This document shows positions 53,313 to 64,000 of a stretch of 64,000 nucleotides of DNA, in pieces. Every line of letters starts with the position of its first letter. Within the stretch, counting starts at the first letter, position 1. The notes beneath the pieces are model-generated. The model saw nothing but the letters and a program-made list of their open reading frames with translations, was not told the DNA's origin and made no database searches. The translations under genes were made by a program, and so were the position numbers. The stretch is from Polaromonas sp. SP1 (lineage in GTDB: Bacteria > Pseudomonadota > Gammaproteobacteria > Burkholderiales > Burkholderiaceae_C). The stretch lies in NCBI RefSeq assembly GCF_003711205.1, contig NZ_CP031013.1, positions 1,833,501 through 1,897,500 of the forward strand, read 5' to 3'.

Positions 53313-54034
53313 GCCTTGCCTTTGCCGCGCGGGGCCTCTGCCGCCTCGGCCCAGCGAAAGCCGCGCATGGGCACGTTTTCAATGCCGTCAAACGTGGCGT
53401 CGATTTCACGGAAGGCGTCGCGGATGGTGCTGACGTGCTTGCGGATGTTGTCGCGGTTGCGGCCGCTCTTGACCACCTGGTAAAGGTCGTCGTAGCTGAC
53501 CACCTCGCCGCGGCGCGCATGCAGCGCCGCCAGGATGCGCTGCGCCGTCAGCGGCAGGTTCACGCGCTGGCCGCGCCAGATGGCGGTGTTCTGGCGCAGC
53601 GGGTCCAGCTGCAGCTCCTGGCTGTCGGCGGCAGGGGCTTTGCCCGTGGGTTTGGCCTTGGCGGTGCGCAGGATGTCGAGGAAGGTTTCGATGAAGTCGG
53701 CTTCTTCAAACGTGGTTTTTTGCAGGTAGTCCCAGGCGTCCAGCGCCTTCATGATGCTGCGGTAAATGGCGGCCGGCATGGCCGACACCACCAGCACCGG
53801 TGTGCCGTGCTGCTGCTTGTTGATGGCGTTGATGATGGCCACGCCGGCATGGCGTTCGCGGCCCAGTTCGATGTCCAGCACCACGGCGTCGTAGTCTTCG
53901 CGGGCCACGGCAGCTTCGGCGTCGTCGCGGTTGAACCACTGGTCGACCTGGATGCCCGGGCGGGCCGATTCAATCCATCCCTTGAGCTGGTTGCTCATGG
54001 GCAAGTCGTCTTCGATCACGGCAATTTTGGTCAT
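53309..54034 (-). CDS. Response regulator, receiver plus winged-helix output
   Basis: 241 residues. Receiver domain about 1-115: acidic pair in VIEDDLP, phosphoacceptor D54 in AVVLDIELG, threonine/serine position VVSAM, lysine K106 in YLQKTTF. The C-terminal winged helix about 145-230 (LTAQRILAALHARRGEVVSYDDLYQVV, RDNIRKHVSTIRDAFREIDATFDGIENVPMRGFRW) resembles the OmpR/PhoB DNA-binding type. Its kinase follows with an ATGA overlap. Targets are not known. Three tandem 10-bp repeats lie just upstream of the start. Confidence 0.92.
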   Translation of the reverse strand: MTKIAVIEDDLPMSNQLKGWIESARPGIQVDQWFNRDDAEAAVAREDYDAVVLDIELGRERHAGVAIINAINKQQHGTPVLVVSAMPAAIYRSIMKALDAWDYLQKTTFEEADFIETFLDILRTAKAKPTGKAPAADSQELQLDPLRQNTAIWRGQRVNLPLTAQRILAALHARRGEVVSYDDLYQVVKSGRNRDNIRKHVSTIRDAFREIDATFDGIENVPMRGFRWAEAAEAPRGKGKA

Positions 54035-54040
54035 GAGGCG

Positions 54041-54070
54041 TCAGGAGTCGTCAGGAGTCGTCAGGAGGAT
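54041..54070 (-). repeat. Tandem decamer upstream of the response regulator
   Basis: TCAGGAGTCG occurs twice (54041-54060) and TCAGGAGGAT follows (54061-54070). In the response-regulator orientation it reads CGACTCCTGA repeated directly before the start codon. It could be a binding site or simple slippage. Confidence 0.45.
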
Positions 54071-54261
54071 GGGGTGCCGCCATTATGGGTGTGGCCTGCC
54101 TCTCACCGTGTGAGTGTTTCTTCCGTTGGCGGAGGCTTGCCGCCGCCCAACCGCGCAAAGACACCGCATGAACGCATTGAATGCTCCGGGCCCGATTCGA
54201 ACAATGGAGGCCAGAGAAAGCGCAATCCGCGCCTCTCACCAAAACCACCGGAGGAACCATC

Positions 54262-55536
54262 ATGAGCCCACGTCTTAGCCGCATCGCCGAACGCATTTCC
54301 GCCATCTTTGCCAGGGGGGTGCACGGCACCCGCCGCATCGCCGCCAACGGTGTGCGGCGCGCCGCCAGCGCCAGCGGCCTGATGATCGCGACCGCCGCCG
54401 TGGCGGCCGCCGGCTACCTGTTGTGGGTGCATCCCCCTGTCGAATCGGTGCAGCGCGGCGACGTGGCCATCCGCACCAACCAGCTGACCGGCAACGTCGA
54501 CGAGTTCCGCGAAGGCTCGCTGCTGTTGTTGCCTGGCCTGCATGAAGTGCGCATGTTTTCGCTGCGCGACCAGGTCTACCGCCCCGAAGGCAGCAGCCGG
54601 GCCGACGGCCCTTCGCCCTTCCAGTCGATCGAAGGCATGTCGCTGGGCGTGGACCTCACGGTGCGTTATGCGCTGGACCCCGCCAAAGTCAACGCGCTGT
54701 CGAAAAACCTGCCCGACGACATCGCCGGCCAGATCGTGCAGCCCGCCGTGCAGGGCGTGATCTACAAGACCTTCACCCGCTACACCGTGCGCGAGATTTT
54801 CTCGAGCAAGCGTGCCGAGATCCAGCAGCTCATCGAAGCGGAGCTCAAGCCCAAGCTGGCGGCCGACGGCATCCTGCTGCGCACGGTTCAGATGGGCAAG
54901 GTGGACCTGCCCGCCGACTACCGCCAGGGCATGGACAAGCTGCTCGCCGAAGAACTTGCGACCGAAAAAATGCGCTACACCATCGCCTTGAAAGAAAAGC
55001 GCGTAAAGGAAACCGAGCTGGATGCCTTGGCCGAAAAGGTGCGCCGCGAAACCAATGCGCAAGCCGCCGCCAGCGAGCAGGTGATTGCCGCCAGGGCGCA
55101 GGAAGAAGCCATGAAACATGTCCTGCCCTTCAAACAAAAGCAGATCGAGCAGCGCCAGCTGGAAGCCGAAGCCGACAAGCAGTCGCGCATCCGCACGGCC
55201 GAAGGCAGCGCGCAGGCCAGGCGCATCGAAGCCTCGGGCGAGGCCGATTCTCGCCAGAAGCTGGCCGACGCCGAAGCCTACCGGCTGGACCGCGTGGGCA
55301 AGATCAACAGCGAGCAGATGGCGCGTGAAGGGGTGCTGATCACGCGCCACCCGCTGCTGATCCAGAAGACCATGGCCGACAAGCTCAGCGACAAGATCAC
55401 CGTGATCATCGCCCCGCCTTCCACCGACGGCGGCTTTGTCGGCGCGGGCCTGCTGGGCGGCGCGCCCAAGGCCGGCCGCACCGTGGCGCAAGCCCCCCGC
55501 GGCGCCGACACGCAAGACAACCAGGAAGCCGAATAA
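54262..55536 (+). CDS. SPFH/band 7 (prohibitin-like) membrane protein
   Basis: 424 residues from the ATG at 54262, with GGAGGA six bases upstream. One N-terminal membrane helix about 35-58 (ASGLMIATAAVAAAGYLLWV). SPFH domain about 60-250 (VQRGDVAIRTNQLTGNVDEFREGSLLLLPGLHEV, GVDLTVRYALDPAKVNALSKNLPDD, YTVREIFSSKRAEIQQLI). A long alanine-rich coiled coil about 250-360 (EEAMKHVLPFKQKQIEQRQLEAEADKQSRIRTAEGSAQARRIEASGEAD) follows. SPFH proteins form membrane rings or scaffold other membrane proteins. The next gene starts within its stop codon, so the two products are likely partners. Confidence 0.92.
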   Translation: MSPRLSRIAERISAIFARGVHGTRRIAANGVRRAASASGLMIATAAVAAAGYLLWVHPPVESVQRGDVAIRTNQLTGNVDEFREGSLLLLPGLHEVRMFSLRDQVYRPEGSSRADGPSPFQSIEGMSLGVDLTVRYALDPAKVNALSKNLPDDIAGQIVQPAVQGVIYKTFTRYTVREIFSSKRAEIQQLIEAELKPKLAADGILLRTVQMGKVDLPADYRQGMDKLLAEELATEKMRYTIALKEKRVKETELDALAEKVRRETNAQAAASEQVIAARAQEEAMKHVLPFKQKQIEQRQLEAEADKQSRIRTAEGSAQARRIEASGEADSRQKLADAEAYRLDRVGKINSEQMAREGVLITRHPLLIQKTMADKLSDKITVIIAPPSTDGGFVGAGLLGGAPKAGRTVAQAPRGADTQDNQEAE

Positions 55537-56960
55537 TGATCACCACCGCACTCCTCACACTGGCCATCGTCACGCAAGACCAGGCCACCCTGCGCGCCGC
55601 GCCCCGTGATTCAGCCGCGCAGCAGGCCGCGCTCTGGCAAGGCGACTCGCTCGAGATCCGCGGCCAGCGCATGGACTACCTGCAGGTGTACGACCACCGG
55701 CGTGAACGCGCGGGCTTCATCCACGTGAGCCAGGTGCGCACCGTCTCGCTGCAGCCGGAAGATGCGCCGCAGTTGTTGTCGGTGGTGCGCTTTCTGCGCG
55801 AAAGCCCGGGCGATGAGTCCCTGGGCATTGCCTACACGGCCGCCTACCTGAAGGCCGCGCCGGCAGACGCCATCGGTGTGGAAGCGTTTGACGCGCTGGG
55901 CACCATGGCCGAACGACTGGCGCGCCGCGCATCGATGAAACACAACAAGGCCACCAGCGACGTGATTTCCGCGCACATGGAAGTGGCGTCTTTTTACGGC
56001 GTGACCTTCAAGGGCTATGAGCAGGGCGGCAGCATGCAGCTTTGCTACAACGGCGAAGCCTTTCGCCGCGTGCTGGCCTTGCCCGCAGAGGCGGAGCAGC
56101 GCGCCCGCGCCGCCCTGGCCGCGACCCGGCCCGACTGCATGAGCCCCGATCTGCACCCGCAAGCGCGTATGGCGCACGACCTGTGGCGCGCCGAGATGCT
56201 GGACAAAGTCAGCGCCGCGCAGTTCGCTCAGCTGTCTGAGGTCAGCAAGAACCGCCTGCGCCTGCGCCGCGCGGGGGTGTATGCCAGCCTGGCGTTTGAA
56301 CAGGCGCGCCGGGCCGAAGCCCCCATGGCGGCCGCCCAGCGCGCGCTGGCGGAACTCGCTGCCGTGAACAAAGCCGAGCTGACGGATAGCGACCGGCAGG
56401 ATTACAACGACGCGGCCATTCGGGTCGGTGCCTCGCGCTGGGCTGCGGAAACGGCGCTGCCGCGTTTCGCCAAATTGACCGTGGCCACCGAGGCCGGCCA
56501 GGCCGGTGAAACCTGCGTGGCGCTGTACGAAAACAAGGCCGACGGCAAACCCGGCAAGGATGCCGTGGCAAAACGCTGCACCTACGGCATCGTGTGGGCC
56601 GCTTCCGCCAGCGCCCACCCTGACGGCCATGCGCTGGCGCTGGCCGTGCAACCGCTGGACGCATGGCGCGAGTTGTGGGTGTTTCGCAAGAGCGCCGGGC
56701 AGTGGACGGTTGAAGTCTTGCCGCCTGCCAGCAACGGCCCCGAGCTGGGTTACGTGGAATTTGCCGGCTGGGTGCGCGGCGCGCCGCAGATACTGCTGGC
56801 CCGCGAGACCCGCATTGCCGGGCGCCTGCGCCGCAGCTTTGAAGTGGCGCGCATGGATACGCTGACGACCGAGAAACAGGCGGGAGACGCCAGCGCGCTG
56901 GCCGCCTTTAACCGCTGGCAGGACGCCGGGTGGAAGCGCCAGACCGTGATCCTGCGCTAG
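55536..56960 (+). CDS. Exported SH3-like hypothetical protein coupled to the SPFH gene
   Basis: 474 residues. The start shares one base with the SPFH stop codon (TAATG). A short hydrophobic N-terminus (MITTALLTLAIVTQ) may be a signal peptide or anchor. Residues about 15-65 resemble a bacterial SH3 domain (ATLRAAPRDSAAQQAALWQGDSLEIRGQRMDYLQVYDHRRERAGFIHVSQV). The remainder is mostly helical, with conserved cysteines (MQLCYNG, RPDCMSP, AKRCTYG) that could form disulfides outside the cytoplasm. I do not recognise the main domain. Translational coupling suggests that it works with the SPFH protein at the membrane. Confidence 0.75.
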   Translation: MITTALLTLAIVTQDQATLRAAPRDSAAQQAALWQGDSLEIRGQRMDYLQVYDHRRERAGFIHVSQVRTVSLQPEDAPQLLSVVRFLRESPGDESLGIAYTAAYLKAAPADAIGVEAFDALGTMAERLARRASMKHNKATSDVISAHMEVASFYGVTFKGYEQGGSMQLCYNGEAFRRVLALPAEAEQRARAALAATRPDCMSPDLHPQARMAHDLWRAEMLDKVSAAQFAQLSEVSKNRLRLRRAGVYASLAFEQARRAEAPMAAAQRALAELAAVNKAELTDSDRQDYNDAAIRVGASRWAAETALPRFAKLTVATEAGQAGETCVALYENKADGKPGKDAVAKRCTYGIVWAASASAHPDGHALALAVQPLDAWRELWVFRKSAGQWTVEVLPPASNGPELGYVEFAGWVRGAPQILLARETRIAGRLRRSFEVARMDTLTTEKQAGDASALAAFNRWQDAGWKRQTVILR

Positions 56961-56969
56961 GGGCCGCTT

Positions 56970-57803
56970 CTAGAAAGCCGTTTTATCGCTCAGCGTATCG
57001 GCGGGTAACTGATCGATCTGCACCAGCAATTGCGCCAGGCTGCGCCCTGCGGCATCCAGCAGGGCGCGGCCTTTGTCCGCTGTGGCGGCCGCGGCATTGC
57101 CCACAGCGCCCTGCGGGTTGTAGTCCTGCATCTGCCAGGCCAGCTTGGCGCTGCGGCCGTCGCCGAGGATGCTGAATCTGGCGGCGCGGTCTTGCGAGGT
57201 GGAGTGAAAGTTCTGTGCTTTGGCCATGTCGACCTGCTCCGGCTTGAGCGCCAGCATCATCGAGGTCTCGATCTCGCCGGCATGGATGCCGAAGCGATGC
57301 TCTTCAGCACTGAATAAATCGTTGACTGATTTGCCGTCCTCACCGGTGAGCGGCAGGTTGAACCAGTTCACGCTGTAAACCAGCATGCCCAGCCGCGCAC
57401 GCAGGTCGCGCGCCACCACATCCAGCAGGCCGACCTGGCCCCCGTGCGAATTGAGCAGCACCAGTTTCTTCACGCCCGTCTGCGCCACGGATTCAGCGAC
57501 CTCGGTCCAGAGCCGGATCACCGTCTCGGCTTTCAGTGTGAGCGTGCCGGCAAAGCGGGTGTGTTCGGGGCTGAAGCCCACCGACTGCGTCGGCAAAAAC
57601 AGCACCGGCTGCGCGGCCGGCAAATGCGGCAAGGCCGCCTCGACCACACCGTCCACCAGCGTCGCGTCCACATTCAGCGGCAGGTGCGGGCCGTGCTGCT
57701 CGACCGCGGCCACCGGCAGCACCGCGATGCAGCGGGCCAGGTCCAGCTGGGCGAAGTCCGGGGATTTGAGGGTCGACCAGTGGCGGGGTGGGAGTGGCGT
57801 CAT
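56970..57803 (-). CDS. Creatininase-family amidohydrolase
   Basis: 277 residues from the ATG at 57803. The metal-site signatures are present: AVEQHGPHLPLNVDATLVDGV, VLLNSHGGQVGLLDVVARDLR and GIHAGEIETSMMLAL. The family hydrolyses cyclic amides, as in creatinine amidohydrolase, and includes enzymes of flavin, mycofactocin and other pathways. Nothing nearby indicates the substrate. It converges on the SH3-like gene with a 9-bp gap. The region upstream holds the DUF11 pseudogene. Confidence 0.88.
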   Translation of the reverse strand: MTPLPPRHWSTLKSPDFAQLDLARCIAVLPVAAVEQHGPHLPLNVDATLVDGVVEAALPHLPAAQPVLFLPTQSVGFSPEHTRFAGTLTLKAETVIRLWTEVAESVAQTGVKKLVLLNSHGGQVGLLDVVARDLRARLGMLVYSVNWFNLPLTGEDGKSVNDLFSAEEHRFGIHAGEIETSMMLALKPEQVDMAKAQNFHSTSQDRAARFSILGDGRSAKLAWQMQDYNPQGAVGNAAAATADKGRALLDAAGRSLAQLLVQIDQLPADTLSDKTAF

Positions 57804-57920
57804 GGCCGTATTTTGAGCTATTTGCCCGTGGCGCCTGTTTGACGGAAGCCCCCGGCTGGCGGAAGGCCGCAAGGCAGCGGGTGCTGAAACAAGAACGGCC
57901 TTAATGCATGGAGGCCTTTT

Positions 57921-57937
57921 GCTATCAATTCAGGAGC
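57921..57937 (+). repeat. 17-bp repeat module, half copy H
   Basis: GCTATCAATTCAGGAGC, the reverse complement of the copy E module. No 12-bp palindrome at 20 bp on either side. It lies 30 bp upstream of the truncation point of the pseudogene. Confidence 0.65.
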
Positions 57938-57967
57938 ACGCGCACATGTTGCGGGGTGTTTACGTGA

Positions 57968-58285
57968 AAGAACACGAACACCGGCGCCACGCCAGCGGCC
58001 AAGCTGCTGGCCACGCTGCCGGTGCCGCCCGGCACCACATTGGTTCAGGCCAGTGCCGAGCCCACCCAGGCCATGGCCTCTACCGACGGCACCACATTCG
58101 CGCCCATGCCGCTGACCCGCGTGGTCAAGCAGGCCGATGGCAGCACGCGCAAGGAGCCGGTGCCGCTGGCCGAATACCGCGCACTGCGCTGGGACATAGG
58201 CGCCCTGCCTTCCGGCGCCAGCACCGTGGTCAGCCTGCGTGTGCGCATTGATACCCCTGTGGTGGCGTTCGCTGCCAAGCCTTGA
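57968..58285 (+). pseudogene. 5'-truncated copy of the small DUF11-like gene at 36551
   Basis: From 57968 the frame reads KNTNTGATPAAKLLATLPVPPG, then DGTTFAPMPLTRVVKQADGSTRKEPVPLAEYRALRWDIGALPSGASTVVSLRVRID and a stop at 58283-58285. It matches about 100 C-terminal residues of the intact protein at roughly four in five positions. A TGA lies directly upstream in frame, and no signal peptide or start remains. A one-base shift would join it to LRGVYVK in the preceding frame, resembling the lost strand, so a frameshift as well as truncation is possible. A GTG at 58022 could start a fragment but without a signal peptide. Confidence 0.8.
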
Positions 58286-58375
58286 AGTTGCCACGCCGGC
58301 AATAGCCTTCCGCGCCAGGATAGACCCGTAGGCCTGCCCGGATGCGCCTGAGCCTGAGCGGCAAGCATCCCTTTT

Positions 58376-58424
58376 GCTATTAATTTAATAGCTTAAAGCC
58401 AAGGCAATGATTGGGCTGGAGGCC
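58376..58424 (-). repeat. 49-bp bipartite repeat, copy F
   Basis: 17-bp module GCTATTAATTTAATAGC (58376-58392), 20-bp spacer, 12-bp module GGGCTGGAGGCC (58413-58424). It lies between the pseudogene and the phospholipase-like gene, near the end of the latter. Confidence 0.8.
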
Positions 58425-58443
58425 AAAAATGCTTAAAAATCCT

Positions 58444-60186
58444 CTACAGCATTTCGTCCGGCGCAAACGGCCCGATCAGCTTGAGCATCAGCTTCAGGCC
58501 CCAACTCGCATCCGGTTCCACCTGGGTGTCCTTCAGTTGCGACCCCTGCGGCGCCCGCCAGACCAGCTGGCCGTCCTGCAGCTCCACCCGGTAGGCCCCG
58601 CTGGCCAGCGTCGGCTCGATCAGCCGCGTGGCTTCGGCCGAGATGGCGCGGTTGCGGATCACGATGGCGACCTCGCTGTTTTGCAGCTGAGAGCGCAAAT
58701 CCAGGTTCATCGATCCGACCACCAGCAGGCGGTCGTCCATCACCACCACCTTGGAGTGCAGGCTGGCGCGCGAACCGCCTTTGGAGCCGCCGGTAGACCC
58801 GCCGGCCAGCGCGGCCGAGCCGAAGCTGCTGAACGAGCCCTCCTGCTCGGCACGCATTTCATAAATCTCGATGCCCATCTCCAGCAAGGCCTTGCGGTAG
58901 CGGGCGTAGCCCACATGCGCAGCCGGCGCGTCGTTGGAAGCCAGCGAGTTGGTGAGCACACGCACACGAACGCCGCGTTGCCGCAGCTCGGCAAAACCTT
59001 TCATCATGCGTTCGCCGGGCACAAAGTAGGGCGAGACGATGAGCAAATTGCCTTTGGCCTGCGCCATCAGCTGCAGCAGGCCGTCCACGGCCGTGTCCTG
59101 TGATTCTTCGGTCGAGTCGGCGTCGGCCGCGATCTTGGAGGGCTTGTCGACCAGCAGCACCGAAGGGGCCCAGGTCCAGGTCAAAAGCCGCAGGTCGGCC
59201 GAGTCGGGCAGCGGTGCAATGGTGGTGGTCACGCCGGTGGGCGACGTGACGGTGCGTGTGGTGGTCGTGCTGTTGATACCGTCGTTGGCGTCGGCATTCG
59301 ACTTGGCGATGGCGGCCTGCGTCGCGGCGGCCAGCGCTCCCGGGTCTTCTTGCGGCTTGGCCGGCACGGCGCCGGGCGGAGGGCGCTTGAGCGCATCGAT
59401 CTCTTCGGCCGTCATCAGCGACTGCACCGGGTAGGCCAGCGGGTTGTTCCAGTACTGGTCGAAGCTGCGTGACAGGTCGCGTGCGATGCGGCCGGCCGCC
59501 AGCACGTCGATGTCGACAAAGTTGGTGCCTTCGCTCTGGCCGAAGTAGGTCTCGCCCAGGTTGCGCCCGCCGGTGATGGCCACCGCGTTGTCGGCCACAA
59601 AGATCTTGTTGTGCATGCGCCGCTGCAGGCGGTCGGCGTCCTTCAGGTTGCCCAGGATGCGAAACACCAGCGAGCCCCGCCCGCCCGGGATCGGATTGAA
59701 GAGGCGCAGTTCAAAATTTTTCTCAAAGGCCAGCTTGAGCACCTGCGCGTTTTTGCCCGAGGTGTTGAAGTCGTCCAGCAGGATGCGGATGCGCACGCCG
59801 CGGCCGGCGGCTTCGCGCAGGGCGTCGAACATGCGTTCGGTGGTTTCGTCGGCAAAGATGGCGTAGTACTGGATGTCCAGCGTCTTCTGCGCCGCCTTGA
59901 TCAGCGTCATGCGGCTGGTGAAAGCCAGCTCGGCATCGCCCACCAGCGCAAAACCCGAGTCGTTGCGGGTGCCGGCCGTGGCGGCGCGGGCGGCGACCAG
60001 CGCTCCCAGCCGGGTTTCGGCCGGGTTGGCCAGCGCGGTGGATACCGGCCTGTCGACCTCGCTGGGCAGCGAAGCGCAGCCGGTGAGCCACAAGGCGGTG
60101 AACGCCAGGGCGAGCGCCGGCAGCACGCGGCGCAGCGCCGGAAGGAAGGAATGGTTGCCGTGAAAGGCGCTAATGGTGGTCGGCAT
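58444..60186 (-). CDS. Phospholipase D-family lipoprotein (cardiolipin synthase-like)
   Basis: 580 residues from the ATG at 60186; the longer frame adds 32 unsupported residues. A signal peptide with lipobox LTGC (ALWLTGCAS) near residue 35 suggests a membrane-attached periplasmic protein. Two HxKxxxxD catalytic motifs: MHNKIFVADNAVAITGGRN near residue 190 and LHSKVVVMDDRLLVVGSMNLD near 500. The inserted region is rich in Ser/Thr/Ala. The family transfers or hydrolyses phosphatidyl groups; a ClsC-like cardiolipin synthase is possible. It follows the ABC-F gene on the same strand. Confidence 0.88.
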   Translation of the reverse strand: MPTTISAFHGNHSFLPALRRVLPALALAFTALWLTGCASLPSEVDRPVSTALANPAETRLGALVAARAATAGTRNDSGFALVGDAELAFTSRMTLIKAAQKTLDIQYYAIFADETTERMFDALREAAGRGVRIRILLDDFNTSGKNAQVLKLAFEKNFELRLFNPIPGGRGSLVFRILGNLKDADRLQRRMHNKIFVADNAVAITGGRNLGETYFGQSEGTNFVDIDVLAAGRIARDLSRSFDQYWNNPLAYPVQSLMTAEEIDALKRPPPGAVPAKPQEDPGALAAATQAAIAKSNADANDGINSTTTTRTVTSPTGVTTTIAPLPDSADLRLLTWTWAPSVLLVDKPSKIAADADSTEESQDTAVDGLLQLMAQAKGNLLIVSPYFVPGERMMKGFAELRQRGVRVRVLTNSLASNDAPAAHVGYARYRKALLEMGIEIYEMRAEQEGSFSSFGSAALAGGSTGGSKGGSRASLHSKVVVMDDRLLVVGSMNLDLRSQLQNSEVAIVIRNRAISAEATRLIEPTLASGAYRVELQDGQLVWRAPQGSQLKDTQVEPDASWGLKLMLKLIGPFAPDEML

Positions 60187-60310
60187 GGTGCGGACCACTG
60201 TAGCGTAAGGAGATGTATTTGATGCCGGGGCCGCCTGCGGCGCCGCCGACACTTTTTGTAGGAGCCCGGCTTGAGTGCACAAACCGGGCGTGTCTGACGG
60301 CAGTGGGCGC

Positions 60311-62239
<1,929 letters not shown>

Positions 62240-62434
62240 AAGGGGGCAGATTATCCGCCCCTGTGGTGACGCGGCCTCTTTGTGGGTCCTTCATCGACGT
62301 CGCTGGCCGCCCTGCGCCACCCGTAAATACAAGTTCTTACCTCTGCGGCCGGTGTGGCATCCGCGCCCTATCGCCTGCCGCCCCTCGCCGATATAGTCAT
62401 CCGTTCCGGCGATCCGATCGCCGAAGGAGGGACC

Positions 62435-62914
62435 TTGGAACTGCAAATCAATGGCCGCATCGTCCAGGCCGACGCCGATCCCGGCATGCCCTTGTTGTGG
62501 GTGCTGCGCGATGTGCTGAACATGACGGGCACCAAGTACGGCTGCGGCGTGGCTGCCTGCGGCGCCTGCACCGTGCGGGTGGACGGCGAGGCCGTGCGGT
62601 CCTGCAGCGTGCCGGTGTCGGCCGTGACCGGCAAGCGTATCCAGACCATTGAAGCGCTGGGCGCGCCGGGCAAACCCCACGCCCTGCAGACCGCCTGGAT
62701 CGCCGAGCAGGTGCCCCAGTGCGGCTATTGCCAGTCCGGCATGCTGATGGCGGCCGCCGCGCTGCTCGACAAAAAGCCCCGGCCGACAGACGACGACATC
62801 GACGCCGCCATGACCAATATCTGCCGCTGCGGCACTTACCAGCGGATCCGGGTGGCCATCAAGCGCGCGGCAGGCATCGTGCCCGGCGGCGCTGTGAAAA
62901 AGGCCAGGGCATGA
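62435..62914 (+). CDS. (2Fe-2S)-binding subunit of isoquinoline 1-oxidoreductase-type hydroxylase
   Basis: 159 residues from a TTG at 62435, chosen because GGAGG lies four bases upstream and the domain begins at once ([26 protein letters not shown]). Plant-type cluster: [23 protein letters not shown]. Second cluster: [17 protein letters not shown] and [15 protein letters not shown]. This is the small subunit (IorA type) that passes electrons from the molybdenum subunit to an acceptor. The start of the next gene overlaps its stop by four bases (ATGA). The specific substrate is not certain. Confidence 0.9.
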   Translation: MELQINGRIVQADADPGMPLLWVLRDVLNMTGTKYGCGVAACGACTVRVDGEAVRSCSVPVSAVTGKRIQTIEALGAPGKPHALQTAWIAEQVPQCGYCQSGMLMAAAALLDKKPRPTDDDIDAAMTNICRCGTYQRIRVAIKRAAGIVPGGAVKKARA

Positions 62915-64000
62915 AGAGACGGGCGTGGCTGCTGAGCGCGGCGGGCGGCGCCGGGGCGCTGGTGGTGGGCTGGTGCCTGCTGCCGGCCCGTTCGCGCCTG
63001 GGCAGCGCGGCCAAACCCTGGCCGGCCGGCGGCGAGCCCGACCTGACAGGCGTGGTGTTCAACGGCTGGATCAAGATCAGGGCCGACGGCGGCGTGGTGC
63101 TGGCCATGCCGCGCAGCGAGATGGGGCAGGGCGTGCACACCGCGCTGGCCATGCTGGTGGCTGAAGAGCTGGATGTGCCGCTGGAACGCGTCAGCCTGGA
63201 GCAGGCCGGCGCCGACACGATTTACGGCAACGTCGCCATGCTGGTCGGCAGCCTGCCGTTTCACCCGCTCGAAGTCGATGACTTTGCCCCTGAAGGCGCA
63301 CCCAGGGTGCGCCCGACCAAGGTCAGGGTCGGCGAATGGATGATGGGCAAGCTGGCCCGTGAGCTGGGCATCAATGCCACGGGTGGCTCCTCCAGCGTCG
63401 CGGACGCCTGGGAGGTGCTGCGAACGGCCGCGGCGACGGCACGCGCTTCCTTGCTCGGGGCGGCCTCGCTGGATTGGAAGCTGCCGGTCGATGAGCTCAG
63501 CGTCAAAGACGGCGTGATCTCGCATCCGTCCGGCCCGTCGGCCCACTATGGGGAGCTGGCCAAATTTGCCGCCGTGACGCCGCCGGGTGAGGTCACCCTC
63601 AAAAGCCGCAAGGACTGGAAGCTGGTCGGGCGCAACGCGCCGCGCCTGGATATCCCGGCCAAGGTCGACGGCAGTGCCATCTACGGGCTGGATGTGCGGC
63701 TGCCCGGCATGCTGTACGCGGCGGTCCGGCTTTGCCCCATGTTGGGCGGCTCGGCGGGCGCCATCCAGGCCAATGCGGCGCTGGCCTTGCCCGGGGTGGA
63801 GCGCCTGGTGCGCCTGCCCGCTTATGCCGGGTCGACGGCGGGGCTGGCCGTGGTGGGCAAAACCTGGTGGCAGGCCCAGCAGGCGGCCCTGGCCGTGCCG
63901 GTGGATTGGCAGCAGCGGCCCGCCGGCCCGCTGGACAGCCGCAACATTGAAAAAGCACTGGAAACCGCCCTGGAACGGGAGGAGGGCAGCACCTTCTATA
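62911..64000 (+). CDS. Molybdopterin-binding subunit of isoquinoline 1-oxidoreductase-type hydroxylase (3' partial)
   Basis: The frame is open from the ATG at 62911 to the window end, 363 codons; the full protein is expected to be about 730 residues. It starts with a twin-arginine-like signal ([21 protein letters not shown]), so it is probably exported folded or membrane-tethered. The aldehyde oxidase/xanthine dehydrogenase core begins with [36 protein letters not shown] is the conserved molybdopterin-binding motif. [18 protein letters not shown] follows further on. Downstream maturation genes would be expected beyond the edge. Confidence 0.88.
   Translation, partial: MKRRAWLLSAAGGAGALVVGWCLLPARSRLGSAAKPWPAGGEPDLTGVVFNGWIKIRADGGVVLAMPRSEMGQGVHTALAMLVAEELDVPLERVSLEQAGADTIYGNVAMLVGSLPFHPLEVDDFAPEGAPRVRPTKVRVGEWMMGKLARELGINATGGSSSVADAWEVLRTAAATARASLLGAASLDWKLPVDELSVKDGVISHPSGPSAHYGELAKFAAVTPPGEVTLKSRKDWKLVGRNAPRLDIPAKVDGSAIYGLDVRLPGMLYAAVRLCPMLGGSAGAIQANAALALPGVERLVRLPAYAGSTAGLAVVGKTWWQAQQAALAVPVDWQQRPAGPLDSRNIEKALETALEREEGSTFY

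Overview
The window is GC-rich, densely coded DNA from a Gram-negative bacterium, most probably a betaproteobacterium of the Comamonadaceae (Polaromonas/Rhodoferax/Variovorax-like). Reasons: the hemE-priA pair, an ECF42-type sigma factor with DGPF proteins, DsbD, a Uup-type ABC-F protein, a MocR regulator facing an array of LysE exporters, and many short 'gctatcaaattagtagc'-type repeats that I associate with this family. No rRNA, tRNA or CRISPR array was seen.

Layout. 0-3.2 kb: DGPF/YCII and SRPBCC proteins with an ECF42 sigma factor and a candidate cognate promoter. 3.2-5.8 kb: MFS transporter divergent from an ArsR-type regulator, separated by a 335-bp MITE-like element with perfect 31-bp ends. 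5.8-7.8 kb: less GC-rich small accessory genes. 7.9-24 kb: mostly core genes (priA, hemE, a GAF-PAS-PAS-GGDEF-EAL protein, methyltransferase, CoA-binding protein, redoxin, dsbD, B12-radical SAM protein, PQQ-type sugar dehydrogenase). 24.1-34.5 kb: up to fourteen tightly packed minus-strand genes (three LysE exporters, an EamA exporter, aminotransferase, threonine dehydratase, PhzF-like isomerase, GST, cupins, and others), divergent from a MocR regulator with an operator-like repeat between them.

36.5-50.3 kb: a 13.8-kb plus-strand locus of four Sec-exported proteins: a 166-aa DUF11-like protein, an 882-aa DUF11 repeat protein, a 2015-aa protein joining DUF11/SdrD-like/Ig-like domains to a predicted outer-membrane barrel, and a 1460-aa glycine-rich protein with five tandem DUF11 repeats. 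I infer a surface fibre or adhesin system with its own outer-membrane anchor. A 5'-truncated copy of its first gene lies 21 kb downstream at 57.97-58.29 kb. 50.5-64 kb: Lrp regulator, two-component pair, SPFH protein with a coupled SH3-like partner, creatininase-like hydrolase, phospholipase D-like lipoprotein, Uup, and the start of an isoquinoline 1-oxidoreductase-type molybdenum hydroxylase operon cut by the window end.

The most unusual sequence-level observation is a 49-bp bipartite repeat: a 12-bp palindrome (about GGGCTATAGCCC), exactly 20 bp of unconserved spacer, then a 17-bp quasi-palindrome (about GCTATCAAATTAGTAGC). Seven copies keep the exact spacing and several half or degenerate copies exist. 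Many lie inside genes without breaking the frame (priA, dsbD twice, uup), where they encode a linker, a signal peptide and a membrane helix.
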